Source: Candidatus Methanomethylophilaceae archaeon (GTDB lineage Archaea > Thermoplasmatota > Thermoplasmata > Methanomassiliicoccales > Methanomethylophilaceae). Taken from it: a stretch of 35,152 nt of DNA. This document shows positions 14,772 to 23,095 of the stretch, piece by piece. The notes beneath the pieces are model-generated. The model made no database searches and was not told the origin of the DNA. It saw only the letters and a program-made list of their open reading frames with translations. Position 1 is the first letter of the stretch. Each line of letters begins with the position of its first letter. The position numbers and the translations under genes are program-made. The stretch covers positions 1 through 35,152 of the forward strand of contig JAFTYV010000023.1 of the NCBI GenBank assembly GCA_017461225.1, written 5' to 3'.

Positions 14772-15056
14772 TTATCCGCCTCCGGAGGGCATGAACTCAG
14801 AGATGTCGACCTCTTCGGACTCCTTCCTGATATCCTCGATGGATCTCATGCCTCCTTCGTACGTCGAACGCTCCTTGAAGGAGACCTCGATGTACTCGGA
14901 CGCATCCGCCGGGACGAGGTACGTGGAATCGTAGTAGAGTCCGGTGAAGTCAAGTTTGACCCAGACGACACCGTTCTCCTCCTTGATGTCCTGCACCTTG
15001 CCAACCGTCGATGTGGGCAAGTACTTCAAGATGTCTCCGTTTTTCAAGGTGATCAT
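14772..15056 (-). CDS. DUF2098 family small protein, last gene of the mcr operon
   Basis: This 94-residue protein has the DUF2098 signature: [20 protein letters not shown] at 7-26, [17 protein letters not shown] around 33-49 and YIEVSFKER near 55-63. That is a small beta-barrel-like fold restricted to archaea. The C-terminus is acidic and ends in PSGGG. Its ATG overlaps the mcrA stop (ATGA) and the ribosome-binding AAAGGA lies in the mcrA end, so it is translationally coupled to McrA. No function is known. Its place suggests an assembly or stability factor for MCR, which is inference. Confidence 0.85.
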   Translation of the reverse strand: MITLKNGDILKYLPTSTVGKVQDIKEENGVVWVKLDFTGLYYDSTYLVPADASEYIEVSFKERSTYEGGMRSIEDIRKESEEVDISEFMPSGGG

Positions 15057-16711
15057 CCTTTGATGACAGCGCTTCTCTCACCGGCGGGCACGAACTCCCT
15101 GAGGGCTCCGCGTCCGATCTCCTTGGTGATGTTTGCGAAGTCGAAGACCAGTGCAGGGTCAGCGAACGAAACACGCACGAAGGGGTTGCAGGTGAATGCG
15201 TCACCGCGGGCAACGTGAGCTGCCTTGGGGATACCGGTGTATCCGGACTGGTGACCGACGTTCATTGCGTAGTTGGGGTAGTTGGGTCCACGGACCTCTG
15301 CGGGGAGACCCTCATCGGACCTGTATGCGTAGGAGTTGGCGGAACCGCACTGGTCCTGGAGGTCGAATCCGTAGAATCCGAGCCTTCCGGTCCTCTCCTT
15401 GTGCTGGAGCATGGAGAGGTACCAGCAGTTCAGACCGACATCCGCGACTCCGGTTGCCATTGCACCAGCGATTCCGGTGGATGCTGCTGCGACGGTTGCC
15501 CTCTGGGATCCACCGAAGTGGGTCTCCATGACAGCGGGGTACCTCTCGTACATCTCGAGAGCGTATGCGTTGATGTCGTCACCGAGTTTCATGATCTCGT
15601 CGGTGTTGGAGGGGTCCAGTTTGCAGAATCCTCCGTACCTGTCCTTGATCTGGTCGATTGCGTAGTAGACGTAGTCCTCGAGGATGTTGTCGGTGTATGC
15701 TGCGGTAGCGTACTGGGTGAATCCGACTCCTCCGGACATGTATCCACCGAGGTAGACCTGGTCGTAGATGGCTGCTCCGAGGGCGACTGCCTCGAGTGCT
15801 GCACGTCCGGGGTCGTCAGGGTAGACACGGTCGGACTGGGTGATGTCAGCCATGTATCCGAAGGGGATTCCTCCGGGCTCGTTGGGTCCCCTTGCACGCC
15901 TTGCGGGCATCATGGTTCCCATGTTGAGGGACTGGTGCTTCGCGGAGTATGCGAAGTCTGCGATGGCTGCCTCTCCTGCTGCGAGCTTGTAGGAGGAGAT
16001 GAATGCCATGGAGATCTGCATTGCTGCGTGCCTGGAGACGGTTGCTCCATCCATGAGCCTTCCAACGATGGTGGGGACACGGACGGACTGCATGAGGGTC
16101 TTTCCGACGGCTGCCTTCAGCTGCTCTGCCTGCTCTGCAGGGAAGAGCTTGTTGATGTCGAGGACGTACCTGGAGTCGATCTCGTCGATGAGCTCGTCGT
16201 CTCCGGAGAAGACCTTGACGTAGGAATCCCAAGCGAGTGCGGGGTTGACCTCTGCCATGTGCTCCTGAACGACTGCTCCACCGGGAACGGTGTGGTTGAC
16301 GGTCTCGAGGTATGCGTTGATGGTCTCGGGGGTGACCTCCTTACCGAGCCTTCTCTCGATGGTCTGGTGAGGGGAGTCGAGTCCGACGAGGATGGTCCTC
16401 CTGATGTCGTCCCATGCCTGCTGGATTGCGCAGTTGTTCACGCAGTGCAGGTCGTCTGCCTCTGCGTAGATGTCGGTGTGGGACAGCTGGTAGGGCATCC
16501 AGGACCTCTGTCCGAGAGGAACTCCGATGTCCTCGTTGAGCATGGGGACTCCACGCTTCTTTGCGATCTCGTCTGCGGTCTTCTGGAACTCGACCTTGGA
16601 CTTGGACTGCTTCCATCCACCGTAGCAGTAGTACTTGGTGGAGATGTCGGTAGGCTCTTCCTTGAATTTCTTCTTGCATGCGTCCATGAACAGCTTCTCT
16701 TTTCCTGCCAT
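15053..16711 (-). CDS. mcrA: Methyl-coenzyme M reductase subunit alpha
   Basis: This 552-residue alpha subunit of the enzyme releases methane from methyl-CoM and coenzyme B. Expected landmarks by similarity are axial F430 ligand Gln149 ([10 protein letters not shown]), the methyl-His site His259 in AKHQ, the methyl-Arg site in [11 protein letters not shown] (271-281), Tyr334 in [12 protein letters not shown], the methyl-Gln site Gln403 in FGGSQRATV, thioglycine site Gly448 and Cys455 in [15 protein letters not shown] 16711 is preferred because GGGAG lies about 10 bases upstream; a GTG at 16720 overlapping the mcrG stop would add MIT. Alanine codons are mainly GCA/GCT, unlike most genes here, marking very high expression. 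It is followed by the overlapping DUF2098 gene. Confidence 0.99.
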   Translation of the reverse strand: MAGKEKLFMDACKKKFKEEPTDISTKYYCYGGWKQSKSKVEFQKTADEIAKKRGVPMLNEDIGVPLGQRSWMPYQLSHTDIYAEADDLHCVNNCAIQQAWDDIRRTILVGLDSPHQTIERRLGKEVTPETINAYLETVNHTVPGGAVVQEHMAEVNPALAWDSYVKVFSGDDELIDEIDSRYVLDINKLFPAEQAEQLKAAVGKTLMQSVRVPTIVGRLMDGATVSRHAAMQISMAFISSYKLAAGEAAIADFAYSAKHQSLNMGTMMPARRARGPNEPGGIPFGYMADITQSDRVYPDDPGRAALEAVALGAAIYDQVYLGGYMSGGVGFTQYATAAYTDNILEDYVYYAIDQIKDRYGGFCKLDPSNTDEIMKLGDDINAYALEMYERYPAVMETHFGGSQRATVAAASTGIAGAMATGVADVGLNCWYLSMLQHKERTGRLGFYGFDLQDQCGSANSYAYRSDEGLPAEVRGPNYPNYAMNVGHQSGYTGIPKAAHVARGDAFTCNPFVRVSFADPALVFDFANITKEIGRGALREFVPAGERSAVIKG

Positions 16712-16716
16712 GGTAA

Positions 16717-17490
16717 TCACTCTCCCTTAACCTTCCAGGGCTGGTATCCACCAAGGGTCCTCAGTTTGTGGATCCTGAGTCCGTACATGGTGACCTCTTT
16801 GTCGTCTCTCATGTCAACACCGTCTGCTCTGAAGATGGTGGTCCTCTTCCTGAGGTCAGAAAGGGGGCTGGGCTTTCCAACGGAGATCTTCCTGTCGAGG
16901 GGGATAGCGACCTGGTCCTTGACGTAGACGACCTCTTTCTTCTCGTCGTCCCAGACGTACCTCTGCCATCCGTCGAACATGAGTCCGTTCTCATCGAGAC
17001 GGCAGGAGTGTCCGTGAACGGTTGCTCCCCTGATTCCGGTGAGTGCGGGGTCGAAGGTCTCGTTGTCGATCATCTCTTTTGCCATGACCTCGAGGTCTCT
17101 CTCACGGACCTCGATGATCTGCCTTCCGGAAAGGGTTCCGGTGTCGACTCCTCTGTACCTGGAGAGGTACATCCATGCCCTCTGGTAGGGGGAGATGGGT
17201 GCGAAGTAGACGGAGTCAGCGAACTGGATGTACCTGACACGGTCTCCGTGTTTCGCTCCCTCGATGGGAACGACGAGCTTCCTGATGGGGCACTCGGGCT
17301 CCTTGCCCTCCTCGATCGGGGGGTGGATGGACTTGTAGTCCTCTCCGGGGTTCCTGTGTCCCATGATCCTGACAACGTCGTCCATGGAGACATCGCGGAG
17401 CTGCTTCAGTTTGACTTTGGGGTCCAGGTATCTGCGCCTGTTTTTCGCAGGGACGGAGTTACCGGGATAGAACTGTCTCTTGTATGCCAT
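16717..17490 (-). CDS. mcrG: Methyl-coenzyme M reductase subunit gamma
   Basis: This 257-residue gamma subunit of MCR has the usual length. Landmarks are the N-terminal [20 protein letters not shown], the coenzyme M-contacting [13 protein letters not shown] (121-133) and [11 protein letters not shown] (155-165). ATG 17490 is chosen over the upstream ATG-like start at 17511 because GGAG lies 8 bases before it and because family members begin at this point. It starts 1 base after the mcrD stop and ends 5 bases before the mcrA ATG, inside the mcrBDGA operon. Codon choice shows the same high-expression bias as mcrA. Confidence 0.98.
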   Translation of the reverse strand: MAYKRQFYPGNSVPAKNRRRYLDPKVKLKQLRDVSMDDVVRIMGHRNPGEDYKSIHPPIEEGKEPECPIRKLVVPIEGAKHGDRVRYIQFADSVYFAPISPYQRAWMYLSRYRGVDTGTLSGRQIIEVRERDLEVMAKEMIDNETFDPALTGIRGATVHGHSCRLDENGLMFDGWQRYVWDDEKKEVVYVKDQVAIPLDRKISVGKPSPLSDLRKRTTIFRADGVDMRDDKEVTMYGLRIHKLRTLGGYQPWKVKGE

Positions 17491-17491
17491 A

Positions 17492-17926
17492 TTATGCACT
17501 CCTATAATCATGTAGTGTAGGTTTGTATTTCAAGTACCTTCCAACCTGGAGGGTGTAACCGTGCTCGATGGTCGCATCGCACGCGGCCTTGATCTCCTCC
17601 AACCTAGCATCGAGTTCCTCCTCCGACTCAACATCCATCTCGATGTAGAACCCTCCGACGAGGTAACGGAGTTCGACCTCCTGGTTGCCCACGTGGATGA
17701 TCTTACGCTCGGTGTGGTTGTTGGCGTGTCCCTTGCCGGGTCCGTTGTTGATGGTCTTGGGAAGGCTCTCACCAGTCATGTTGATCTGCCTGATGTTGGG
17801 AATCACATCCAGAGCGTTCAGGACCCTCTCGGTGGAATCGGCACTGAGGAGGCGGTTCGTGAGAATCTGCACCTCGGGGAGGGGTTTCTCGGCGTATTCG
17901 GCTGTAGGTTTGATGGGACTTGACAT
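17492..17926 (-). CDS. mcrD: Methyl-coenzyme M reductase operon protein D
   Basis: This 144-residue McrD homologue is recognisable by VQILTNRLLSADSTERVLNA (19-38), LPKTINNGPGKGHANNHTER (55-74) and the HVGNQEVELRYLVGGFYIE strand pair. McrD is not part of the purified hexamer; it associates with apo-MCR and is thought to help assembly or F430 insertion. It starts 9 bases after the mcrB stop with GTGAGG as ribosome-binding site, and ends 1 base before mcrG. The order B-D-G-A without C is notable because mcrC lies with atwA elsewhere in the window. Confidence 0.95.
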   Translation of the reverse strand: MSSPIKPTAEYAEKPLPEVQILTNRLLSADSTERVLNALDVIPNIRQINMTGESLPKTINNGPGKGHANNHTERKIIHVGNQEVELRYLVGGFYIEMDVESEEELDARLEEIKAACDATIEHGYTLQVGRYLKYKPTLHDYRSA

Positions 17927-17935
17927 AACAAGGCC

Positions 17936-19270
17936 TCACAGTTTCTTTTTCACCTTCTTTGCCTCAGCAGCGACGTACTGCATGGGCTTCTGGAACTCTT
18001 CCATGTCTCCGAAGACCTCCCTGAAGAGACCGGATGTGGCCTCTGCGGAGAAGGTCTGTGTTCCTCCGTCCAGACAGTTTCCTGCGGTGACGGCGGGGAT
18101 CAGGACTCCCTTTGCGTGCCTGGTAACGACGTGGTTTCCGTGGAACAGACCGGGTCCGCCTCCTCCGTAAATGGAGTGAGAGAAGAAGGACATACCGACT
18201 CCGACTCCCTCAGACCTTCCGTAGTCTGCTCCGGGGAGACCGGACTCGTGCTCGAGCAGGTCGTTGTAGTACAGGACGGTTCCGGGGATACCCTGTGCGG
18301 CCCTTGCGGCTCCGACGTTGACCATGACTGCTGCGACCATTCCGGTTGCTGCGTATGCGTTCCACTTGGGGAGATCATCGGTGGTGTAGACCTTGTATCC
18401 AGAGGGCAGGGTCTCCTTCACGCGGATGACTCCATCGTCGATTGCCCTCTCCATGAGGGATGCGATAACGGTACCGACGGTTCCGGTCTTTCCGTTCTTC
18501 TTGACGAGAGTGTAGAGCATGTTGTTGGCGTTGAGTCCCTCGTACGCGAAGGAGAGGAGTGATCCACGCTCGAAGTTTCCGATTGCATCTCCCATCTCGT
18601 AGGATCCGCACTGCTCGAAGATAGAGGAGAGTGCGACTCCCTGCATGGCGTTCCTGTTGACGAGTGCGACAACGTGGTTGGCCATGATGTTCCTGAGTGC
18701 GAATCCAGCACCCTCGTTGTTCTGGGGAACCTCGAGGATGGACTTGACGTTTGCACCCTGGAATGTGACGGTCTGGGGGTACCTTCCCCAAACTGCAGCT
18801 TTAACCATGTTAGCCTTGTACATGGGGATGTCAAAGGTGTCGATGATTGCCTCGGTGGCTGCTGCTGCGACGGATGTGAATCCAGTGGTGTACTCGATTC
18901 CAGCGTTCATTCTCTCCTCAGGCACAACGACAACGACGTTCTTTCCGTCGGACTTGACCTGGGAGATGGTTCCATCGCCGTCGTATACCTGGACTTTCTC
19001 TTTGACAAGCTCTGCGATCTTGTCGGCGTTCTTGACGAGAGGGATGTCGATCTCCTTTCCTTTGATGATGACACCGCCGCCGGTCATGGAACCGGACTTG
19101 AGTGCTTTCTCAATTCCGGCAAGGTTGATGGCGCAGGTCCTCTTTGTCAGAGAAACGATCTTCTTGATCGCATTGTTGCGCAACGGACTGATGGCCTCCA
19201 ACGGAATGTCTTTCGCGATGCGTTTTCCGTTGTCGTCATACAAGTCGATTACGTCCTCGTATTTTGGCAT
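17936..19270 (-). CDS. mcrB: Methyl-coenzyme M reductase subunit beta
   Basis: This 444-residue beta subunit of MCR is the first gene of mcrBDGA. It starts [20 protein letters not shown], and the active-site region is [20 protein letters not shown] (362-381), with Tyr368 and His380 at the positions that contact F430 and coenzyme B in known MCRs. The strong Shine-Dalgarno AGGAGGT lies 5-6 bases before the ATG, unlike most first genes here, which are leaderless. Codon bias towards GCA/GCT for Ala matches mcrA and the methyltransferase gene. Length and order are normal for the family. Confidence 0.98.
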   Translation of the reverse strand: MPKYEDVIDLYDDNGKRIAKDIPLEAISPLRNNAIKKIVSLTKRTCAINLAGIEKALKSGSMTGGGVIIKGKEIDIPLVKNADKIAELVKEKVQVYDGDGTISQVKSDGKNVVVVVPEERMNAGIEYTTGFTSVAAAATEAIIDTFDIPMYKANMVKAAVWGRYPQTVTFQGANVKSILEVPQNNEGAGFALRNIMANHVVALVNRNAMQGVALSSIFEQCGSYEMGDAIGNFERGSLLSFAYEGLNANNMLYTLVKKNGKTGTVGTVIASLMERAIDDGVIRVKETLPSGYKVYTTDDLPKWNAYAATGMVAAVMVNVGAARAAQGIPGTVLYYNDLLEHESGLPGADYGRSEGVGVGMSFFSHSIYGGGGPGLFHGNHVVTRHAKGVLIPAVTAGNCLDGGTQTFSAEATSGLFREVFGDMEEFQKPMQYVAAEAKKVKKKL

Positions 19271-19390
19271 TTTATACCTCCTTTCTCGATAAATGTCGTG
19301 GAAGCCTCAAAATCCCCAAGAAACCTCAAGAATTATTCCGAATCCACATTACCCCTTGCAAGCTACGGTATCGGATTTGACAATATAAAA
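19271..19390 (-). promoter_or_regulatory. mcr operon promoter and about 90-base leader
   Basis: On the minus strand TTTTATATTG (19381-19390) is the only good TATA element upstream of mcrB, predicting a transcript start near 19360 and a leader of about 90 bases ending in AGGAGGT. Most other first genes here have no leader, so the mcr mRNA is built for ribosome loading through Shine-Dalgarno pairing and possibly leader-based control. Bases 19391-19510 hold no gene I can recognise. Confidence 0.6.
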
Positions 19391-19510
19391 CCATAGCAAA
19401 ATCGATAACTTCGGACGATGCCGTCGCATGTCCCAGCATCCTCAGAAACGTGTGCGGTTCCAGCCCGGACGACGACGGGCCGACCACATGTATAATAATG
19501 TTTGTGAAGG

Positions 19511-19536
19511 GGCCCGCCCGGTCGCACGGACGGGCC
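19511..19536 (-). terminator. Hairpin terminator after the DUF169 gene
   Basis: GGCCCG-C-CCG (19511-19520) pairs with CGG-A-CGGGCC (19527-19536), with a single mismatch and a 6-base loop. It lies 9 bases past the DUF169 stop on the minus strand and is followed by an AT-rich stretch. Confidence 0.6.
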
Positions 19537-19545
19537 GTTTGGACC

Positions 19546-20256
19546 TCAGTCGCGCTTCGCCTTGGTCATGATGCCGGCGGAGTACCTCCTCAGGCGCTCC
19601 ACGAATCCCGGGATCATGTCGTACGGGATACCGCATGCGAGCTCGTCCGCCGCCATGGAGGTCTTCTTCCTGCATCCGAAGCAGCCGAGCGAGATGTTCG
19701 GCTTCCCCGTGCAGATGGGCACCGCGGTTATGTCCTCGCAGGCGCACTGGAAGGGGGATGTTGTGAACGTGACGCGTCCGCCCTCCTCGGCGGTCGCGAG
19801 CGGGACCACCCAGTAGATCCTCTCGGGTATGTCCTCGAGCGTGACCACGTCGGGGACGAAGTCCGCATCCTTCAGGGGGCAGACGACCTCGCCCTTGGTC
19901 TTGAACGGCACGATCATGCGGTCCGCGATCATCTTGGCGGCGGCCTCGGGACTGTCGTGCATGCCGAGACCGGCGTGGAAGTCCCCCGAGACGACCTTGT
20001 CGGGGGTCTCGTTCATGTTGAGGGCGGATGTCCCCACCATGCAGTTCTCCGCACTGAGGGGGAGTTTGAACGACTCCCCGTCCCTCGCCCTGAAGATCGC
20101 CTGGCAGTGGCCGAGCTGGAGCTCCGGGACCTCGTATCCCTCGGGGAAGTCCTCGTCCTCCCTGATCAACCTGACCGCGACGGGTTCGCCCCTGAGCCTG
20201 AGGACGGTCCTCATGACCTCGGCGAACTCCCTGTTCTTGTCCAGAATGTCCGACAT
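19546..20256 (-). CDS. DUF169 family Cys-rich protein
   Basis: A 236-residue DUF169 protein with the family pattern LRGEPVAVRL (21-30), QLGHCQAIFRARDGE (47-61), ENCMVGTSALN (70-80) and SLGCFGCRKKT (189-199). Nine cysteines (51, 72, 126, 171, 173, 182, 192, 195, 208), including CAC and CFGC, suggest an iron-sulfur cluster or other metal or corrinoid-related cofactor. DUF169 proteins are common in anaerobes and methanogens and have no established function. It has its own promoter (TATA 27 bases before the ATG) and a 3' hairpin, so it is a single-gene unit between mcr and the methyltransferase gene. A methyl-transfer or redox role is a guess from context. Confidence 0.85.
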   Translation of the reverse strand: MSDILDKNREFAEVMRTVLRLRGEPVAVRLIREDEDFPEGYEVPELQLGHCQAIFRARDGESFKLPLSAENCMVGTSALNMNETPDKVVSGDFHAGLGMHDSPEAAAKMIADRMIVPFKTKGEVVCPLKDADFVPDVVTLEDIPERIYWVVPLATAEEGGRVTFTTSPFQCACEDITAVPICTGKPNISLGCFGCRKKTSMAADELACGIPYDMIPGFVERLRRYSAGIMTKAKRD

Positions 20257-20277
20257 GGGGATGTCCTAGGGATGGTG

Positions 20278-20286
20278 GATATTAAC
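20278..20286 (-). promoter_or_regulatory. TATA box of the DUF169 gene
   Basis: GTTAATATC on the minus strand is centred about 26-27 bases before the ATG at 20256, fitting a leaderless transcript; no Shine-Dalgarno precedes that ATG. Confidence 0.5.
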
Positions 20287-20336
20287 TGTTTCCCCTTGCG
20301 ACGGGGAACCGGGATATGAGTTGCAGAAGTATGTTG

Positions 20337-20360
20337 GGCCCCCGCCCGGAGGCGGGGACC
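20337..20360 (-). terminator. Hairpin terminator after the methyltransferase gene
   Basis: GGCCCCCGCC (20337-20346) and GGCGGGGACC (20351-20360) form a 10-bp stem with a 4-base loop; on the minus strand the one non-Watson-Crick pair is a T-G wobble. It lies about 30 bases past the methyltransferase stop codon. Confidence 0.6.
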
Positions 20361-20391
20361 GTGAAGATGTTTGTTAAGTGAATCGTCCCGT

Positions 20392-21429
20392 TTATGCGAG
20401 GGACTTGATTGCCTTAACGAGGGCCTCCATGTTGGCATCGGGTGTTGCCACTGCGATACCGCATCCGGAGGAGATGACGTTGAAGCCGGCTGCTGCGGAG
20501 CGCTTTGCGGCTGCGTCGACTTCCTCGGGGGTTCCCTGGAAGAGAGGCCTGACGGATCCGACGTTTCCGACGAGGACGGTCTTTCCGCCGACTGCTCCGG
20601 CTGCCTTCTCGGGCTCGACCTTCTCCTCGATGGAGATTCCGGTGACGCCGGTGCCGATCATCTGGTCGAGGATGGGGAAGGTGTCTCCGCAGATGTGGAG
20701 GACGGTGTACTTGTCTGCCCTGGGCTTGAGGGAGACCCTGACGTGCCTTCCTGCTGCTGCCTCGAACATGTCGGGTGCGAGCATGTCGGTGGATCCGGAG
20801 GGCTCGGAACACTGGACGACGTCTGCTCCTGCGTCCATGAGTGCGTTGGTGTATGCGGTGACGTAGGGGTTGACGGCGTCGACCCACTTGTCGACCTCCT
20901 CGGGGGCCATCATCATACCGAAGATCATGTTCTCGGTGTTGACGAGGTTACCGGTGAGGGTGAAGGGACCGGTGTTTCCTGCGACGACTGCGTAGTTCTC
21001 GCCGTGGGACTTTGCGAGGAGCTCCATTGCCTTGATTGCCTCGCCGGGCCTTCCGCCTGCGATGAACTCCTCGGGGGACATGAGGGAGGAGGGGTCGTCG
21101 TACTCGCCCATCATGGGGTCGAAGTGGCAGGGGTGGGTCTTGATCATGGGGGATGCGTCCTTCTTGTCGACCTGGACCGTCGCACCGAGCCTCTCGGACT
21201 CTGCGGTAAGGCAGAAGGGTGCCCTGACGCACTCGAATCCGAAGACGTCTGCCTGTGCTGCTCCGAGTTTTGCCATGAGCTCGGCGTCCTTGTGGGCCTC
21301 GGGCCATGCTGCGCCGACCTTCTCCATCTGTCCGAGGGTGGAGGACTGGGTGAAGATTGCGACAGGGGGCCTGTCGAGGGATTCCTGCTTCATTGCTGCA
21401 AGTACTCTGTCTCTGGGAGTCATTGTCAT
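20392..21429 (-). CDS. mtaA/mtbA: Methylcobamide:coenzyme M methyltransferase (MtaA/MtbA type)
   Basis: This 345-residue zinc methyltransferase of the uroporphyrinogen decarboxylase-like fold moves a methyl group from a corrinoid protein to coenzyme M, making the MCR substrate. The expected zinc ligands are His245 and Cys247 in LHICGD and Cys323 in SSGCG, closely matching the H-x-C-x(~76)-C arrangement of MtaA/MtbA. Other family stretches are AAWPEAHKDAELMAKLG (40-56) and GNTGPFTLTGNLV (151-163). Methanol (MtaA) versus methylamine (MtbA) specificity cannot be decided from sequence alone. ATG 21429 has AAGGAG 9 bases upstream and a TATA at 21466-21474. Ala codons are mostly GCA, as in mcr, indicating strong expression. 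It is transcribed alone. Confidence 0.93.
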   Translation of the reverse strand: MTMTPRDRVLAAMKQESLDRPPVAIFTQSSTLGQMEKVGAAWPEAHKDAELMAKLGAAQADVFGFECVRAPFCLTAESERLGATVQVDKKDASPMIKTHPCHFDPMMGEYDDPSSLMSPEEFIAGGRPGEAIKAMELLAKSHGENYAVVAGNTGPFTLTGNLVNTENMIFGMMMAPEEVDKWVDAVNPYVTAYTNALMDAGADVVQCSEPSGSTDMLAPDMFEAAAGRHVRVSLKPRADKYTVLHICGDTFPILDQMIGTGVTGISIEEKVEPEKAAGAVGGKTVLVGNVGSVRPLFQGTPEEVDAAAKRSAAAGFNVISSGCGIAVATPDANMEALVKAIKSLA

Positions 21430-21437
21430 GTTGAATT

Positions 21438-21486
21438 TCTCCTTGCGTGCGGAATAGCTTACTATTACTTAAAGGCGGATGTCCGC
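21438..21486 (-). promoter_or_regulatory. Methyltransferase promoter with adjacent palindrome
   Basis: The TATA CTTTAAGTA (21466-21474 on the minus strand) predicts a start near 21444 and a leader of about 15 bases carrying AAGGAG. Touching the upstream (BRE) side of the TATA, GCGGA (21475-21479) and TCCGC (21482-21486) form an inverted repeat with a 2-base centre, a possible operator. Confidence 0.5.
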
Positions 21487-21530
21487 GGGATTTGAGGGGA
21501 CCAAAAGGCGATGATCCGGTCGAAAACGCA

Positions 21531-22253
21531 TCAGATCGAGATGTCGCTGAGGTCGCGGAGCGTCCCCAGCCTCATGACGCCCATGTCGGTGACCCCGTAC
21601 AGGTCGGCGTTGGCGAAGTCCGATGCCCTCAGCGCAGGGGCCATCACGCACCCCCTGTCCAGGACGAGATCGTTGCCGGACGAGAAGGGACTGAAAGGCG
21701 GGAGGACCATCACGCCGTCCGCCCTGGCGTGGACGAAGCACTGGACCTTCAGCCCCCCACCCACGGAACCGGGTATCCTCACGGACGGGTGCTCGTGGCC
21801 GATGATCACCGGACGCACCCCCGAGTCCACGTGCCCGTGCTCCAGCCTGAACCCCATTATGTCGACGTGGTCCACCACCAGCATCCCCATGTCGGCCACT
21901 ATGTTCTGCAGGTAGTTGTCGTGGTTGCCCTTGACCACCACGGTCTCCGCGGCCTCCGACAGGAGGGTCATGATCCTGCGGACCTCGGCCTTCTCCTCGT
22001 AGCTGGACCTCTTGAAGTCGTGCTTGACGTCGCCCAGGAGTACGACCCGGGACGGCTCGTAGCGGCAGAGGATCTCGTTGAGGGCGTCGCGGATGGACTC
22101 CGTGTTGATCCTGGGTATGTACATCCCCTCCTGCTCCAGCGCCCTCTCGTACCCGAGGTGCAGGTCCCCCAGGACCACGGTGGGGCCCTCGTCCAGCACC
22201 AGGCACCTGTCGCTGGTGACCCTCACACCCGGCATGACCTCCACGGACCTCAT
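21531..22253 (-). CDS. Calcineurin-like metallophosphoesterase (archaeal Mre11/SbcD-related)
   Basis: This 240-residue protein carries all metallophosphoesterase motifs in order: GDLHLG (Asp30, His32), LLGDVKHD (Asp75), VKGNHDN (Asn110, His111), EHGH (His139) and GHEHP (His153, His155). It has the length of the small archaeal stand-alone phosphoesterase family whose members are often annotated as ATP-dependent or Mre11-like; no nuclease-capping domain is visible. The substrate is unknown; a phosphodiester or nucleic acid is likely. TATATA (22276-22281) sits 26 bases before the ATG at 22253, supporting a leaderless start. It is divergent from the YprB-RecJ pair, which is consistent with a nucleic-acid role. 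Confidence 0.88.
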   Translation of the reverse strand: MRSVEVMPGVRVTSDRCLVLDEGPTVVLGDLHLGYERALEQEGMYIPRINTESIRDALNEILCRYEPSRVVLLGDVKHDFKRSSYEEKAEVRRIMTLLSEAAETVVVKGNHDNYLQNIVADMGMLVVDHVDIMGFRLEHGHVDSGVRPVIIGHEHPSVRIPGSVGGGLKVQCFVHARADGVMVLPPFSPFSSGNDLVLDRGCVMAPALRASDFANADLYGVTDMGVMRLGTLRDLSDISI

Positions 22254-22275
22254 GGTGCCGGGATGGTCCCCGCCC

Positions 22276-22281
22276 TATATA
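22276..22281 (-). promoter_or_regulatory. TATA box of the metallophosphoesterase gene
   Basis: TATATA is centred about 26 bases before the ATG at 22253. The divergent YprB-like gene at 22334 has only a weak pyrimidine-rich candidate (around 22300-22308) in the remaining 50 bases. Confidence 0.55.
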
Positions 22282-22333
22282 CCTGTGTCCGGACCGTTCT
22301 CTTTTTCATGTCGCCTGACGATCGCCCCCCGTC

Positions 22334-23095
22334 ATGATAGAGCACACATTCCAGATCCTCCCCTCGGTCGGCGCCAAGAAGGAGATGGCCCTCTGGGAGG
22401 AGGGCGTCCTCACCTGGGACGACTTCGTCTCGGCCGACTCCATCGGATGCATAGGCAGATCCCTCAAGGAACGCGGCGACGCGGTGCTGACCCAGGCGTC
22501 CGAGCTCCTCGACTCCGGGGAGTGCCGCCTCCTCGGCGACATGCTCCCCCGCGGCGAGCACTGGAGGATGTACAGGCGCTTCAGGGACAGGGCGGCGTAC
22601 CTGGACATCGAGACGGACGGACTCAGCAGGGACGCCCTCGTGACGGTCGTCACCGTCCACCGCCACGACCGCACCGTGACCCTCACCGAGGGCATAGACC
22701 TCACGCCCGGGGCGCTCGCCGATGCGCTCGACGGCGCCGGCATGCTCGTCAGCTTCAACGGGAGCTGCTTCGACGTCCCGGTGCTCAGGAACAGCTTCCC
22801 CGAGGTGGACCTGGACCTGCCCCACTTCGACCTCCGCTTCGCATCCCGCAAGGTCGGGTTCCGCGGGGGACTCAAGCCGCTCGAGGCGGAGCTCGGCATA
22901 GCCAGATCGGAGGAGATCGGGGATGTGGACGGTGCGATGGCCGTTCGCCTCTGGAAGCAGTGGGTGCGCAACGGGGACAGGGACGCCCTGGACATACTCA
23001 CGGAGTACAACCGGGCGGACACGGTCAACCTGGAGACCATAGCCGACACGATATACGACAGGATGGTGACCGGTTATGCCGGCTACAGGTGGTAA
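22334..23095 (+). CDS. YprB-type RNase H-like (DEDD) exonuclease
   Basis: This 253-residue protein has the RNase_H_2/YprB ribonuclease H-like fold. The four acidic metal ligands are visible as Asp91 and Glu93 (YLDIETDGL), Asp147 (FNGSCFDVPVL) and Asp229 (YNRADTVNL). Residues 1-80 form the helical N-terminal region usual in this family. A role as a 3'-5' exonuclease in repair or RNA turnover is predicted. The gene ends inside the next gene (20-base overlap), so it is coupled to the RecJ-like protein, which strengthens the nucleic-acid assignment. The biological substrate is unknown. Confidence 0.87.
   Translation: MIEHTFQILPSVGAKKEMALWEEGVLTWDDFVSADSIGCIGRSLKERGDAVLTQASELLDSGECRLLGDMLPRGEHWRMYRRFRDRAAYLDIETDGLSRDALVTVVTVHRHDRTVTLTEGIDLTPGALADALDGAGMLVSFNGSCFDVPVLRNSFPEVDLDLPHFDLRFASRKVGFRGGLKPLEAELGIARSEEIGDVDGAMAVRLWKQWVRNGDRDALDILTEYNRADTVNLETIADTIYDRMVTGYAGYRW

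Noticed and set aside
14673-15218. Plus-strand frame starting after a TATA-like TTTTAATC at 14638
   Set aside because: It begins in the terminator region and continues antisense to DUF2098 and mcrA; its composition is non-coding-like (Lys/Arg/Gly then Val/Asp).
15215-16927. Plus-strand open frame of 570 codons opposite mcrA/mcrG
   Set aside because: It is rich in Val, Gly, Asp and Cys, with no recognisable domain, and is fully antisense to mcrA, whose product is certain. It is an artefact of codon bias.
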